The notes under the pieces: model-generated
Told to the model about the DNA's origin: nothing
The model's database searches: none
Seen by the model: only the letters and a program-made list of their open reading frames with translations
Program-made: the position numbers and the translations under genes
Part shown: in pieces, positions 6,724 through 14,986 of the stretch
Position numbering within the stretch: position 1 is the first letter of the stretch
How the letters are laid out: each line of letters begins with the position of its first letter
From: an uncultured Lachnospiraceae bacterium
GTDB taxonomy: Bacteria > Bacillota > Clostridia > Lachnospirales > Lachnospiraceae
Direction of reading: 5' to 3'
Assembly: GCA_902799015.1 (NCBI GenBank)
Contig: CADBZI010000003.1
Span: 1 to 61,037, forward strand
Length of the DNA: 61,037 nt

Positions 6724-8994
6724 TCAGCTGAAATAAATGGTATACTGTGCGGTGCCTGTCGCAGCTGCCGGGTCAACGGATACGCCGTCCTCCGGTGCAG
6801 CGGAATAATAGGTGATGGTCAGTGTCACCGGGCCGCTCTGAACCGGTGTGACTGTGACGACATCGCCTGCTCCGGCACTCACGCCGTAAGGAGCAGATCC
6901 GTCTGCTGCGGTGATCGCTACGCTTGCCATGCTCTGTCCGTCCGCAGTTACGGTTGCAAAAGTACTCATCCCGTCAGAGGGGAACAGAACACTTCCGGTG
7001 ATTCCTTCTGTATAGGACTTATTCAGGCAGGAGCCGTTTACGCTGAAGCCTTTCTCACTCACGCCGTTTCCATTGTACGGATCATAGTTGTTGATCTGGA
7101 TATCCAGCATCTGGTCTCCCATGGAGAACTGGGCGCTGAGCGTATAGGTATAGGATTCCCCTGCGACCGGAACATAGTCTGTCATAAGGCTGATATCATA
7201 AACATCCTTCGGTACCATGAGAATCTTCGTGGATCCGGCCGGAACATCCGGGGAATCCTGGCTGGTAAGAAGAACCAGATCCTGCGCGGAAGGATCGATG
7301 TTGAAAAGTGCCGCATCCGCTCCGCTGGAAGACGTTACATGAAGCGCTCCGCTGACAGGAGTCAGATTCTCATACGGAACAACCACCTCGACCGGAGAGA
7401 CACCGGATGCGGGCTGACTGCCGTTCTCTGCATTGCTGCATACCCGGAAGGAAACGGTTCCGTTGAAGACATCATCTGCTGTGATTGAAACCGCATTCTG
7501 CGTATCCGCCACTGCCGCATCATCTGTGGGGTTCTCCACGTTCCCGTCCGTTACCTCGCCCGGGTTCTCTTCCATTCCATCACCAAAAAGATCGTCCGGG
7601 TTCTCATCAGGAGTATCAACTGTTCCATCTGCAAAAGGATCTATTGTATTCGCATCCGGATTCTCTACCGTATCTGCCGGAATTTCATTCGCAGGATCCG
7701 TGCTCTGTGCGGTATTCTGATCCGTGGTGTCGTCTCCGCCGATCGAGGCGAAATCTGTCGGTTCCGGAATTCCGGTATCATTCGTTACGTTCTGGTCTGC
7801 AGGAGCCTGCTGTTCCTGCTGTTCCTGCTGCTGCTGTTCAATCTTCTCATCCAGATCCGTCGATACCGAGAGATCAATCGTCGTCTGAGCTGTTGAAGAA
7901 GTAATCACAGAGCCATCCGAGGATGTTTCCGCCAGGGCACTTTCATCAGTCGTATTCAGAATGCTGTCCTGAGACAGAGCCTGATCTGCCGCGGAAAGAG
8001 CCTGCTGGTCCTGAGAGGCTGTGTCAGTCGGTGCAGCTGCCGGTTCCTCAGTCGGTGCGGCTGCCGGCTCCGCGGTTGGTGCAGCATTCTGCTCAATCTG
8101 CGTCGTGCTGGCTGTACTTGGCGTCTGTGTCTGTCCTTCCAGAGTCTTCTGAATCTGAGCAAGCGCATCCAGCGTATTGCTGTCATAGGTCTGCTGGGAA
8201 ATGCTCACGGCAAGTTCCATCAGGGAGGCAACCTCAGCCTCTGTCAGGCCGTTATTGTTTGTAATATTCGTGGTGTTATTCGTTGTCGTATTCGTGGTAT
8301 TGTTCGTGGTATTGTTCGTTGTGTAATTGTTCACAACGTCATTGACAATCTTGGTAATCTCTTCATAAGAGATCGAATTGTCCTCCTCGAGCGTTCCGTT
8401 GATCACCTGCATCTTGACATCATTGACAATCTGCTGAGCTTCCTGCTGTCCGATTGTCTGTCCAAGCTCATAGGTGGTTGCGAACTCCTGCACCGCTGCT
8501 TCCTTCTTCGCGGGTTCCAATGTGACACCGGAAAGATTCTCATAAGCCATCAAAGCGCCTGTCAGAGCACCTGTGCCGGAGACCTGGAACGGAGCCGCCG
8601 CCAGTACTTCACAGTTCGTGACGCCTGCGGTTGCAAGGTTGGAAGCGATCATATTCGAAGTGACATAGGTCAGATTCGCGGTTTTGACCTGAATACCGCC
8701 GGAAGTCATCGGTCTGATCAGTGCGCAGCTGATCGTCTTGTATCCGACAATATCACGGCTCATGTAGCCGCCGAGATGTCTCCACTCATCATCATTCGTA
8801 ACAGTAATCGTTGTGTAGCTCTGCCCCGCCACATTAAAATAGCGAAGTATCATATTCTTCTGCTCTTCCGTCAGATCCGCGCCGACGGTAACAACCATCA
8901 TGGAATCCGCCATTGCGGTCATGGGAATGGCAAATCCCATGGCTGACAGAATCAGGACTGCGCTGAGCAGTATGCCAAACACCCTTTTTTTCAT
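6724..8994 (-). CDS. Secreted DUF1002 (YpuA-like) protein with long low-complexity and C-terminal extension
   Basis: A 756-residue exported protein. Residues 1-29 are a signal peptide (hydrophobic core GILLSAVLILSAMGFAI, cleavage near TAMA). Residues about 30-275 match the DUF1002 family (YpuA of Bacillus), usually a protein of about 300 residues. An Asn/Thr run occupies 222-249, interrupting the C-terminal part of that domain. Residues about 280-500 are Ala/Pro/Thr-, Gln- and Asp/Glu-rich, including a Gln-rich run near 387-397. The last 250 residues look like beta-rich extracellular domains. No sortase motif is seen. The function of DUF1002 is unknown. The start follows AGGAGGAAAG, and the gene has its own promoter. 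Confidence 0.8.
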   Translation of the reverse strand: MKKRVFGILLSAVLILSAMGFAIPMTAMADSMMVVTVGADLTEEQKNMILRYFNVAGQSYTTITVTNDDEWRHLGGYMSRDIVGYKTISCALIRPMTSGGIQVKTANLTYVTSNMIASNLATAGVTNCEVLAAAPFQVSGTGALTGALMAYENLSGVTLEPAKKEAAVQEFATTYELGQTIGQQEAQQIVNDVKMQVINGTLEEDNSISYEEITKIVNDVVNNYTTNNTTNNTTNTTTNNTTNITNNNGLTEAEVASLMELAVSISQQTYDSNTLDALAQIQKTLEGQTQTPSTASTTQIEQNAAPTAEPAAAPTEEPAAAPTDTASQDQQALSAADQALSQDSILNTTDESALAETSSDGSVITSSTAQTTIDLSVSTDLDEKIEQQQQEQQEQQAPADQNVTNDTGIPEPTDFASIGGDDTTDQNTAQSTDPANEIPADTVENPDANTIDPFADGTVDTPDENPDDLFGDGMEENPGEVTDGNVENPTDDAAVADTQNAVSITADDVFNGTVSFRVCSNAENGSQPASGVSPVEVVVPYENLTPVSGALHVTSSSGADAALFNIDPSAQDLVLLTSQDSPDVPAGSTKILMVPKDVYDISLMTDYVPVAGESYTYTLSAQFSMGDQMLDIQINNYDPYNGNGVSEKGFSVNGSCLNKSYTEGITGSVLFPSDGMSTFATVTADGQSMASVAITAADGSAPYGVSAGAGDVVTVTPVQSGPVTLTITYYSAAPEDGVSVDPAAATGTAQYTIYFS

Positions 8995-9056
8995 AATGCT
9001 TTCCTCCTATTGTAGATAGAATCCTCAAACGACGGTGATTGCACTTCGTTTTCTGT

Positions 9057-9085
9057 ATTATAACAATTTCAACACACGAAAACAA
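9057..9085 (-). promoter_or_regulatory. Promoter of the DUF1002 gene
   Basis: On the minus strand TTGTTT (plus 9080-9085) and TATAAT (plus 9057-9062) are 17 bp apart. The transcript would begin about 55 bases before the ATG. Confidence 0.65.
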
Positions 9086-9163
9086 TTCTGCAAACACGCT
9101 GCTTTTCTGTAGTGTTTCCTAAAAAAATCTTTCGTTCTGCCGGGAAAAAACCAAAGAAGGTTC

Positions 9164-9177
9164 CGAACAGATTTTCG
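9164..9177. promoter_or_regulatory. SOS box (LexA operator) before lexA
   Basis: CGAACAGATTTTCG differs from the Gram-positive consensus CGAACnnnnGTTCG at one position. A second, weaker palindrome, CGAAACATGTGTTTG, overlaps its end at 9176-9190 and reaches the -35 box. This arrangement fits negative autoregulation. Confidence 0.7.
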
Positions 9178-9187
9178 AAACATGTGT

Positions 9188-9216
9188 TTGCATCCTGCAA
9201 AAAGCTGTGTTATACT
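9188..9216 (+). promoter_or_regulatory. Promoter of lexA
   Basis: TTGCAT (9188-9193) and TATACT (9211-9216) are separated by 17 bp. The -35 box overlaps the second operator-like palindrome. Confidence 0.7.
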
Positions 9217-9280
9217 CGTACAAAAGGATGCATCACATCACGATGCGCATCGGATCCTGTCAGAAAGGTGGGTTATTTTC

Positions 9281-9901
9281 ATGGCATATGGAAAGATATC
9301 AAAAAAGCAGAAAGAGATTCTGGAATTTATCAAGAGCGAGATCCTGAACCGGGGATATCCTCCGGCCGTCCGGGAGATCTGTGAGGCTGTCAACCTGAAG
9401 TCCACCTCCTCTGTTCACTCTCATCTTGAGACGCTGGAAAAGAACGGTTATATCCGGAGAGATCCGACGAAGCCGCGCGCGATCGAGATCATCGATGATC
9501 AGTTCCAGCTTACGCGCCGTGAGATGGTGAATGTTCCGATTGTGGGAACCGTAGCTGCAGGGCAGCCGATTCTCGCAGAGGAAAACATCGAAAACTACTT
9601 TCCCGTTCCTGCCGAATACATGCCTGCCAATCAGTCCTTCTTCCTGAAGGTGAAGGGAGAAAGCATGATCCGTGCCGGTATCAATCCCGGAGATCTGGTT
9701 CTGGTGGAGCAGAAAAAAGATGTCCATAACGGGGATATCGTCGTCGCGCTGATTGAGGATTCCGCAACCGTTAAGACCTTCTATAAGGAGAAGGGACATA
9801 TCCGCCTTCAGCCGGAGAACGAGACCATGGATCCGATTATTGTCGACAAGAATCTGGAGGTTCTCGGTAAAGTGTTCGGGGTATTCCGTTTTATGCGTTG
9901 A
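9281..9901 (+). CDS. lexA: LexA repressor, SOS regulator
   Basis: A 206-residue repressor. Residues 1-65 form the winged helix DNA-binding domain, and 85-206 the S24 autoprotease domain. The self-cleavage site is Ala93-Gly94 (VAAGQP), the nucleophile Ser128 (GESMI) and the general base Lys165 (TVKTFY). RecA filaments trigger cleavage after DNA damage. ATG 9281 is used because AGAAAGGTGGG is properly placed; an upstream in-frame ATG at 9182 would lie inside the promoter. An SOS box lies just upstream. Confidence 0.97.
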   Translation: MAYGKISKKQKEILEFIKSEILNRGYPPAVREICEAVNLKSTSSVHSHLETLEKNGYIRRDPTKPRAIEIIDDQFQLTRREMVNVPIVGTVAAGQPILAEENIENYFPVPAEYMPANQSFFLKVKGESMIRAGINPGDLVLVEQKKDVHNGDIVVALIEDSATVKTFYKEKGHIRLQPENETMDPIIVDKNLEVLGKVFGVFRFMR

Positions 9902-9925
9902 TCATATTTATGTTTATATGATAAT

Positions 9926-9960
9926 AAAGCAGGAGGGGCTTAATCATCCCCTCCTGCTTT
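9926..9960. terminator. Bidirectional terminator between lexA and sseB
   Basis: Perfect 13-bp arms AAAGCAGGAGGGG and CCCCTCCTGCTTT with a 9-base loop. The minus strand continues TTTATTATCATAT, a good U-rich tract for the sseB operon; the plus strand continues TTTGGTTTACC for lexA. Confidence 0.85.
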
Positions 9961-10005
9961 GGTTTACCTATTCTTCAGATGGCAGGATATCCCTGACAGC
10001 ATGCG

Positions 10006-10938
10006 TTATCTTGACTTCGGATCCGGCATCTTCGTGACCTTATCCCGTACGGGAGCGGCCGGTGCCTTTCTCATCTGCGGTCCTGCCAGGGACATTGCCA
10101 GCTTTGCCGCCGCTTCACTGCCCTGCTTTACGGCATCCGGGAAGATCTCCATAATCTTGTCCAGCAACGGTATCTGCAGCGCAATCTGGCATCCGGCCGG
10201 ATTCAGAAGATATCCCTTTTCTCCGCTTGTAAGCGCGCCTTTCAGTCCTGCGAACGGCATCGTTATCACCTGGAACTGCTTCTTCTGCTGCTGAAGGAAT
10301 CTCTGAAGCTCCATATTGTCGGCAAAGAGCGGACGATACCGGTCTCCGTTTTTCATGGTCAGCTCCACATACGCGAATTCCTTCTTCTGCATCTTCTCCG
10401 CGACAGATCCCGCACCGCTTTTCACCTGAACCGGGATCAGGAACCGGGAGCGTGCAAGGTTCACAAAGAATTCCTCCTGCAGATCATTCAGATCTTCCTT
10501 CTCCTGTACCGGAACCTGCCTGGAAACCTCCTGCATCATATAGATGCCCGTAAGCATCAGCTGAGGATTCTCAAGCGGTCTGAGCGCTTCCGGAATATTT
10601 GACATATCCTTGAAGGTGACAAACTGGTCGATCGGAATCGGACAGCTGGCACCATTCTGCGTAAACACAATCTCCGTAACGCCGATATGAAGCAGCGATC
10701 CGAAAAAGCCGGTGAACTGTTCCTTCTTGATCTGTACTCCCTGGAGCAGTATCTTTTTTCCGGCAAACCGCTCTCTGAATTCCTTCAGCCCCTCCTCGTC
10801 TGCAAAGACCCAGACCTGATCCGCATAGCTGACCGGATCACAGTACAAAAAAGGCATTCTGGTCGATGCACAGAAGCAGGCAAGAAATGAATCTCTCTGT
10901 AATACTTTTTTAATCAGAAACTTGTTATCTACAGCCAT
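10006..10938 (-). CDS. SseB-family protein
   Basis: A 310-residue soluble protein with the pattern of the SseB (enhanced serine sensitivity) N-terminal domain twice in weak form. The C-terminal half contains PLFADNMELQRFLQQ and KGYLLNPAGCQIALQIPLLDKI, the latter resembling the family block GxxINPxGxxxxL. The biochemical role of the family is not established. It starts 5 bases after the rsfS stop and is the last gene of the yhbY-nadD-yqeK-rsfS-sseB operon. Confidence 0.65.
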   Translation of the reverse strand: MAVDNKFLIKKVLQRDSFLACFCASTRMPFLYCDPVSYADQVWVFADEEGLKEFRERFAGKKILLQGVQIKKEQFTGFFGSLLHIGVTEIVFTQNGASCPIPIDQFVTFKDMSNIPEALRPLENPQLMLTGIYMMQEVSRQVPVQEKEDLNDLQEEFFVNLARSRFLIPVQVKSGAGSVAEKMQKKEFAYVELTMKNGDRYRPLFADNMELQRFLQQQKKQFQVITMPFAGLKGALTSGEKGYLLNPAGCQIALQIPLLDKIMEIFPDAVKQGSEAAAKLAMSLAGPQMRKAPAAPVRDKVTKMPDPKSR

Positions 10939-10943
10939 GATTG

Positions 10944-11312
10944 TTATTTTCCTTCCTCGATATCCTCAATAGAGACCGCTTTTCCGTCTCTCCAGATCCT
11001 TTCCAGATCGTAGAACAGTCTGTTCTGCGTATCAAAAATATGGATGACAAGATCGCCGTAATCCAGGAGGATCCAGTTCGCATTCTGGTATCCTTCCTTG
11101 TGCTTGATCTCAAATCCTGCGCGTCCCAGTACCTCGTCCACTTCATCCGCCATTGCCTGAATCTGGTTCCGGTTGCTGCCGGACGCAATGATGAAGTAAT
11201 CCGCGAGCGTACTGATCTGCTCAATATCAATCATCGTGATATTCTCAGCCTTCTTATTCTCCAGCGCATGGTATGCAAGGCTCGCCATCTCTCTGGATCT
11301 GTTATACGTCAT
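10944..11312 (-). CDS. rsfS: Ribosomal silencing factor RsfS
   Basis: A 122-residue protein of the Iojap/RsfS family, with the characteristic TLADYFIIASGSNRNQIQAMADEV and GYQNANWILLDYGDLVIHIF regions. It binds ribosomal protein uL14 and blocks subunit joining under starvation. I place the start at 11312: GGGAGGAG lies 8 bases upstream, and an earlier ATG at 11330 is part of that site. The ribosome binding site is contributed by a dispersed repeat (see 11321-11461). It lies in a conserved neighbourhood with nadD and yqeK. Confidence 0.93.
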   Translation of the reverse strand: MTYNRSREMASLAYHALENKKAENITMIDIEQISTLADYFIIASGSNRNQIQAMADEVDEVLGRAGFEIKHKEGYQNANWILLDYGDLVIHIFDTQNRLFYDLERIWRDGKAVSIEDIEEGK

Positions 11313-11320
11313 ATCGCACT

Positions 11321-11461
11321 CTCCTCCCATAACGAAGTTCTGTTAATTGACTTACTATGTACGGATGCCGATTTTGTAATCTCGTTTACTTCGTCTTTCA
11401 GACTCGAAACCGAGAACAAAATCTGGCTCCTCCCATAACGAAGTTCTGTTAGTTGACTTAG
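11321..11461. repeat. Dispersed intergenic repeat, locus 1 (1.3 tandem copies)
   Basis: The block beginning CTCCTCCCATAACGAAGTTC occurs at 11321 and again at 11431, in the same direction. The interval between them (about 110 bp) contains GTACGGATGCCGATTTTGTA and CTTTCAGACTCGAAACCGAG, both also found, slightly changed, at 51245-51409. Read on minus it could encode a short repeated peptide (EEPDFVLGFESERRSKRDYK), but no independent gene is evident. It occupies the whole gap between yqeK and rsfS. Confidence 0.85.
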
Positions 11462-11464
11462 TTT

Positions 11465-12076
11465 TTATGAAGTCAGTGAATGTCCTTTGTCCTCTGTCTC
11501 GAAAAACAGATTATGGTAATACCGGAACGCGCTGCGGCTCATCGGATCGATCTCTCCCTGACCGGAATCCAGATAATGCAGCGTATCCTCTAGAATTCTG
11601 CAAACGGTAAGATTCAGGTCGTGAAAGGCCAGCTTCCTGACCTCGGGAAGATTCTCCGCCTTGCAGCGTGCGGGTTCAATATAATCCGCAGTGAAAATAA
11701 TCTTCTCCATCGTTGTCATGTTCGGGCGTCCCGTGGTATGCCACTGGATTGCGCTCAGAATCTCCGGATCCTTGATGCCGTACTTTTCTTCCGCCAGGCA
11801 GGCGCCCAATTTGGAATGCAGCAGATATGGTGCATCCAGCTCCACCTTCGTGATCTCAAGCCCTCTTTCTTTGCACATCCGTATCTTTTTATCATTCGGA
11901 ATACACTTCGCGCAGTCATGCAAAAGGCCTGCCACCTGCGCTTTTTCAATGTCCGCTCCGTATCTCATCGCGAGGGCAGCAGCTGTAAACATTACGCCGA
12001 GCGTATGCTGATACCGTGCAGCATCCAGCTCTTTCCTGACTTTTTTCTGAAGTTTTATCAGATTATATTCCGCCAT
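11465..12076 (-). CDS. yqeK: HD-domain hydrolase YqeK (symmetrical Ap4A hydrolase)
   Basis: A 203-residue HD phosphohydrolase. The metal ligands are visible in H-TLGV, LLHDCAK (HD pair), LLHSKLGA, QWHTTG and TADYIEP. Members of this family hydrolyse diadenosine tetraphosphate to two ADP in Gram-positive bacteria. It overlaps nadD by 14 bases, as in many Firmicutes, and starts after AAGGATATCT. Confidence 0.92.
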   Translation of the reverse strand: MAEYNLIKLQKKVRKELDAARYQHTLGVMFTAAALAMRYGADIEKAQVAGLLHDCAKCIPNDKKIRMCKERGLEITKVELDAPYLLHSKLGACLAEEKYGIKDPEILSAIQWHTTGRPNMTTMEKIIFTADYIEPARCKAENLPEVRKLAFHDLNLTVCRILEDTLHYLDSGQGEIDPMSRSAFRYYHNLFFETEDKGHSLTS

Positions 12077-12686
12077 AGATATCCTTATCCAGAATGTACG
12101 TTAATACCTCATCAGGAAGATAATACCGGGTACTCCACCCCTCTGACAGCCATTCCCGTATGTTATGCGAAGAGATATCCAGATTCGGACTCTCCAGTTT
12201 TCTCACATCCGCACTGTATCTGATTCTTACGTGCTCAATCGCTCTTTCCAGATCGTCCGGATCCATGCTGTCTCTTACCGCGACAGTAAGAATACACTGT
12301 CTGCAGATCTCCTCAGGACCATTCCAGCTGTCGAAAGCCAGCAGGGAATCCGCCCCCATAATAAAATAGTAGTCTGTATCCGGATGATTCTCCCGCAGTC
12401 TGCGCAGCGTCTCTTTTGTATAGATATAGCCCTGCTCATGCATCTCCTCCAGGGAGAGTTCAAAATGAGGGTTCGATGCGATCGCCAGACGTACCATATC
12501 CACCCTCTGCTGATTGGTGGCGCCGTCCCTGTTTCGCTTATGTGGAGGATTGCCGGATGGCATGAACAGCACCTTTTCCAGGGAAAATTGCTGCCATGCG
12601 CTCTCTGCCAGAATCAGGTGGCCGATATGGATCGGATCAAACGTACCTCCCATGATCCCAACGGCATGTCGCATGGGATTCTTCAT
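12063..12686 (-). CDS. nadD: Nicotinate-nucleotide adenylyltransferase
   Basis: A 207-residue nucleotidyltransferase. The phosphate-binding motif GGTFDPIHIGH is at residues 13-23, and the second signature ISSHNIREW, of the SxxxxR type, is near the C-terminus. It adenylates nicotinate mononucleotide in NAD synthesis. Its ATG overlaps the stop of yhbY in an ATGA arrangement, indicating translational coupling. Confidence 0.96.
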   Translation of the reverse strand: MKNPMRHAVGIMGGTFDPIHIGHLILAESAWQQFSLEKVLFMPSGNPPHKRNRDGATNQQRVDMVRLAIASNPHFELSLEEMHEQGYIYTKETLRRLRENHPDTDYYFIMGADSLLAFDSWNGPEEICRQCILTVAVRDSMDPDDLERAIEHVRIRYSADVRKLESPNLDISSHNIREWLSEGWSTRYYLPDEVLTYILDKDIYGGI

Positions 12687-13000
12687 CTTAAGGACCTGTC
12701 CGGCCTGACGGAAGGCAGAATAATCTTCTTTTTTTCCTCACTGCCCTCACGATAGAGTACAAACTTTCTTCCGATCACCTGTACCAGCTCAGAGCGCGTG
12801 CGTTCCGCTGCAGTCTCCGCAATCTGGTGAAGATCATCAAGGCAGTTTTTCCCGATCCCGATCTTGACTAATTCACGGGCAGTGAGCGCTTCCTCAATCG
12901 ATGCCGTATTCTCAGGAGTAATCCCTTCCTTCCCGATCTGAAGGATTGTGTCTTCCTTCGAAGCAAGGCTTTTGAGAAATGCTCTTTGTTTACTGGTCAT
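12683..13000 (-). CDS. yhbY: YhbY/CRM-domain RNA-binding protein
   Basis: A 105-residue protein consisting of one CRM domain: MTSKQRAFLKSLA at the N-terminus, IGKEGITPENTASIEEAL, and the GxxG-like VIGRKFVLYR. Members associate with pre-50S particles. The start at 13000 follows GCGGAGGATATT; a longer in-frame start at 13087 has no support. It is first in the yhbY-nadD-yqeK-rsfS-sseB operon. The C-terminal tail (EKKKIILPSVRPDRSLR) is not part of the domain. Confidence 0.92.
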   Translation of the reverse strand: MTSKQRAFLKSLASKEDTILQIGKEGITPENTASIEEALTARELVKIGIGKNCLDDLHQIAETAAERTRSELVQVIGRKFVLYREGSEEKKKIILPSVRPDRSLR

Positions 13001-13089
13001 AATATCCTCCGCTTTCTGAACCCGGCACCCGGCCTGTAGTCCGAAAGAATTCGCTACATGTTCAATCATTCTCTCCGAGAATAGCACAG

Positions 13090-14907
13090 TTATTGAAAAT
13101 ACGCAATCTGCAACTGAATGCCGGATATCCCCCGGAAGTCATTTATGACAGGGCGGTATGCCAAAGTGAGCCGGATGTCCGTCTCCAGGCCCATCTTAAG
13201 AGCCGCCACCTTCTGTTTTCCAAACTTCTCCTCCAGAGTAAGCAGAAATGCATCTGCATCCCCAAACCACACCGCTGTCATCTTGCAGCTTCCGTCCTCC
13301 ACCAGCATCCTGATACAGTTCCGGTTCTTTCCCACTACGCTCAGCCTGAGGACACGAACCTTGCTGCATCCAAGCAGCGGAGCTCTCATTCCGGATCCGA
13401 ACGGCTCGAGCTGTTCCAATTCCCTGACCAGTGATTCCCTGAGATAGGCAAAGGGAGGCACTGCATCCAGAAGAACTTTCTGGGTAAGGTCCTCCTGCGT
13501 CAAGGAGCAGTTCTCATTCAGCCTTTTTTGAAGCGGCTCAAAGGACGATCTTGGAATCGTCAGTCCGGCTGCCATCGGATGTCCCCCGAACCGCACAAAC
13601 AGATCTGACACCTTGGACAGCTCATCATGCATATTATAGGCTTCTATGGATCTGCCGCTGCCCTTCAGGTGATCCGGATTCTCCGTATCCGTGAATACAA
13701 TCACCGGCTGGTGGAGGGTTTCTTTTATTTTCGACGCAATGATTCCCGCAACAGATTCATGCGTTTCTTCCAGATAGAGAACCAGAACCCTGTCCCGTGC
13801 ATCAGAAGCCTGCGCAATCTTCTCAAATGCGCATGCCAGTCCCTCTTCGGTCATCTCTTTGCGCCGCTCATTCAATAGATACAGACTTCTGGAAGCGGCA
13901 TCCGCTTCCTCAGGATCCGTCTCCAGAAGAAGGCTGACAGCACGGGAAGCAGTATCCAGTCTTCCGGAAGCATTCAGACATGGCCCGATGGAAAATGCGA
14001 TATGGCCTGCTGTAAGCTTTTTTCCCTCCAGATTGCAATTGCGGATCAATGCGCGCATGCCGATATTCTCGGTCTCCGGAAGCAGCTTCAGGCCATATTT
14101 GACAAGAATTCTGTTTTCACCGGTCAGCTTCATCAGATCCGTAACCGTTGCCGCCGCGGCAAAAGGAAGATTCGCCATGGTCATCGGGCAGGAGGAAACC
14201 GGAGGCAGATTATCCTTGTCATCTGCCCCGGCTCTCATATATCTGCATTCATACAGATACATCAGTTTCCAGGCGACCGAGGCACCGCACAGATTCTTGT
14301 TCGGATACCTGCATCCCGGCTTTTTCGGATCGACGATGACATCCGCTTCCGGCAGCAGATACTCCTTTTCACCTGACAGAAGAATCCGGAAATTCGGCTC
14401 ATGATGATCTGTGAGAATCACCGTCATGCCAAGCTGCTTCGCGCAGGAGATCTCCGCATTCTGGGCGATTCCATTGTCGCATGTGATGATCGTGTTGATT
14501 CCGTCGTGATGCGCTTTTTCGACCAGCCGCATGCTCATGCCGAAGCCGTCCGCAAACCGGTCCGGAATGTCGTAGCTTACATCCGCTCCGGCCTGGCGCA
14601 GGGAAGCATACAGGATATACACGGAAAGAATTCCATCCGCGTCATAATCCCCGATAATGCGGATTTTCCTGTTCTGAAGAATGCATTCATGAAGCAGACG
14701 CGCAGCCTCCTCCAGCTGATCCATTGAGCGGGGATCCTCCAGATCCTCCAGTGTTCCATGCAGGAACTTTCTGATCTGATCCTCATCCCGAAGTCCTCTG
14801 TTCAGAAGAACCCTTGCAGTGATGGGGTCAACTCCGAATCGCTCCGCAATCTGTCTGTCTCCCCCTACCATCATCTGTTTCCAATTTTGCTGCGGCCAAA
14901 GCGGCAT
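13090..14907 (-). CDS. recJ: Single-stranded-DNA-specific exonuclease RecJ
   Basis: A 605-residue DHH-family nuclease. Motif I is GDYDADG, the DHH motif is LTDHHEP, and the DHHA1 motif GGHPMAAG is in the C-terminal half; an OB-like region follows. It degrades single-stranded DNA 5' to 3' in recombination and mismatch repair. The start follows AGGAGGG. Only 29 bases separate the secDF terminator from the start codon, so transcription must come from readthrough or a promoter overlapping that hairpin. yhbY begins 89 bases beyond its stop. Confidence 0.95.
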   Translation of the reverse strand: MPLWPQQNWKQMMVGGDRQIAERFGVDPITARVLLNRGLRDEDQIRKFLHGTLEDLEDPRSMDQLEEAARLLHECILQNRKIRIIGDYDADGILSVYILYASLRQAGADVSYDIPDRFADGFGMSMRLVEKAHHDGINTIITCDNGIAQNAEISCAKQLGMTVILTDHHEPNFRILLSGEKEYLLPEADVIVDPKKPGCRYPNKNLCGASVAWKLMYLYECRYMRAGADDKDNLPPVSSCPMTMANLPFAAAATVTDLMKLTGENRILVKYGLKLLPETENIGMRALIRNCNLEGKKLTAGHIAFSIGPCLNASGRLDTASRAVSLLLETDPEEADAASRSLYLLNERRKEMTEEGLACAFEKIAQASDARDRVLVLYLEETHESVAGIIASKIKETLHQPVIVFTDTENPDHLKGSGRSIEAYNMHDELSKVSDLFVRFGGHPMAAGLTIPRSSFEPLQKRLNENCSLTQEDLTQKVLLDAVPPFAYLRESLVRELEQLEPFGSGMRAPLLGCSKVRVLRLSVVGKNRNCIRMLVEDGSCKMTAVWFGDADAFLLTLEEKFGKQKVAALKMGLETDIRLTLAYRPVINDFRGISGIQLQIAYFQ

Positions 14908-14935
14908 CTTCCGGATCCCTCCTGATACTTGAGTG

Positions 14936-14965
14936 AAAAAGGACTGCCGGCAGCTCCGACAGTCC
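14936..14965 (-). terminator. Intrinsic terminator after secDF
   Basis: Stem GGACTGTCGG / CCGGCAGTCC on the minus strand with a short loop, followed by TTTTTCACTC. It lies 22 bases after the secDF stop and directly before the recJ ribosome binding site. Confidence 0.85.
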
Positions 14966-14986
14966 CGTTCCTTTCAACAGCGCTTA

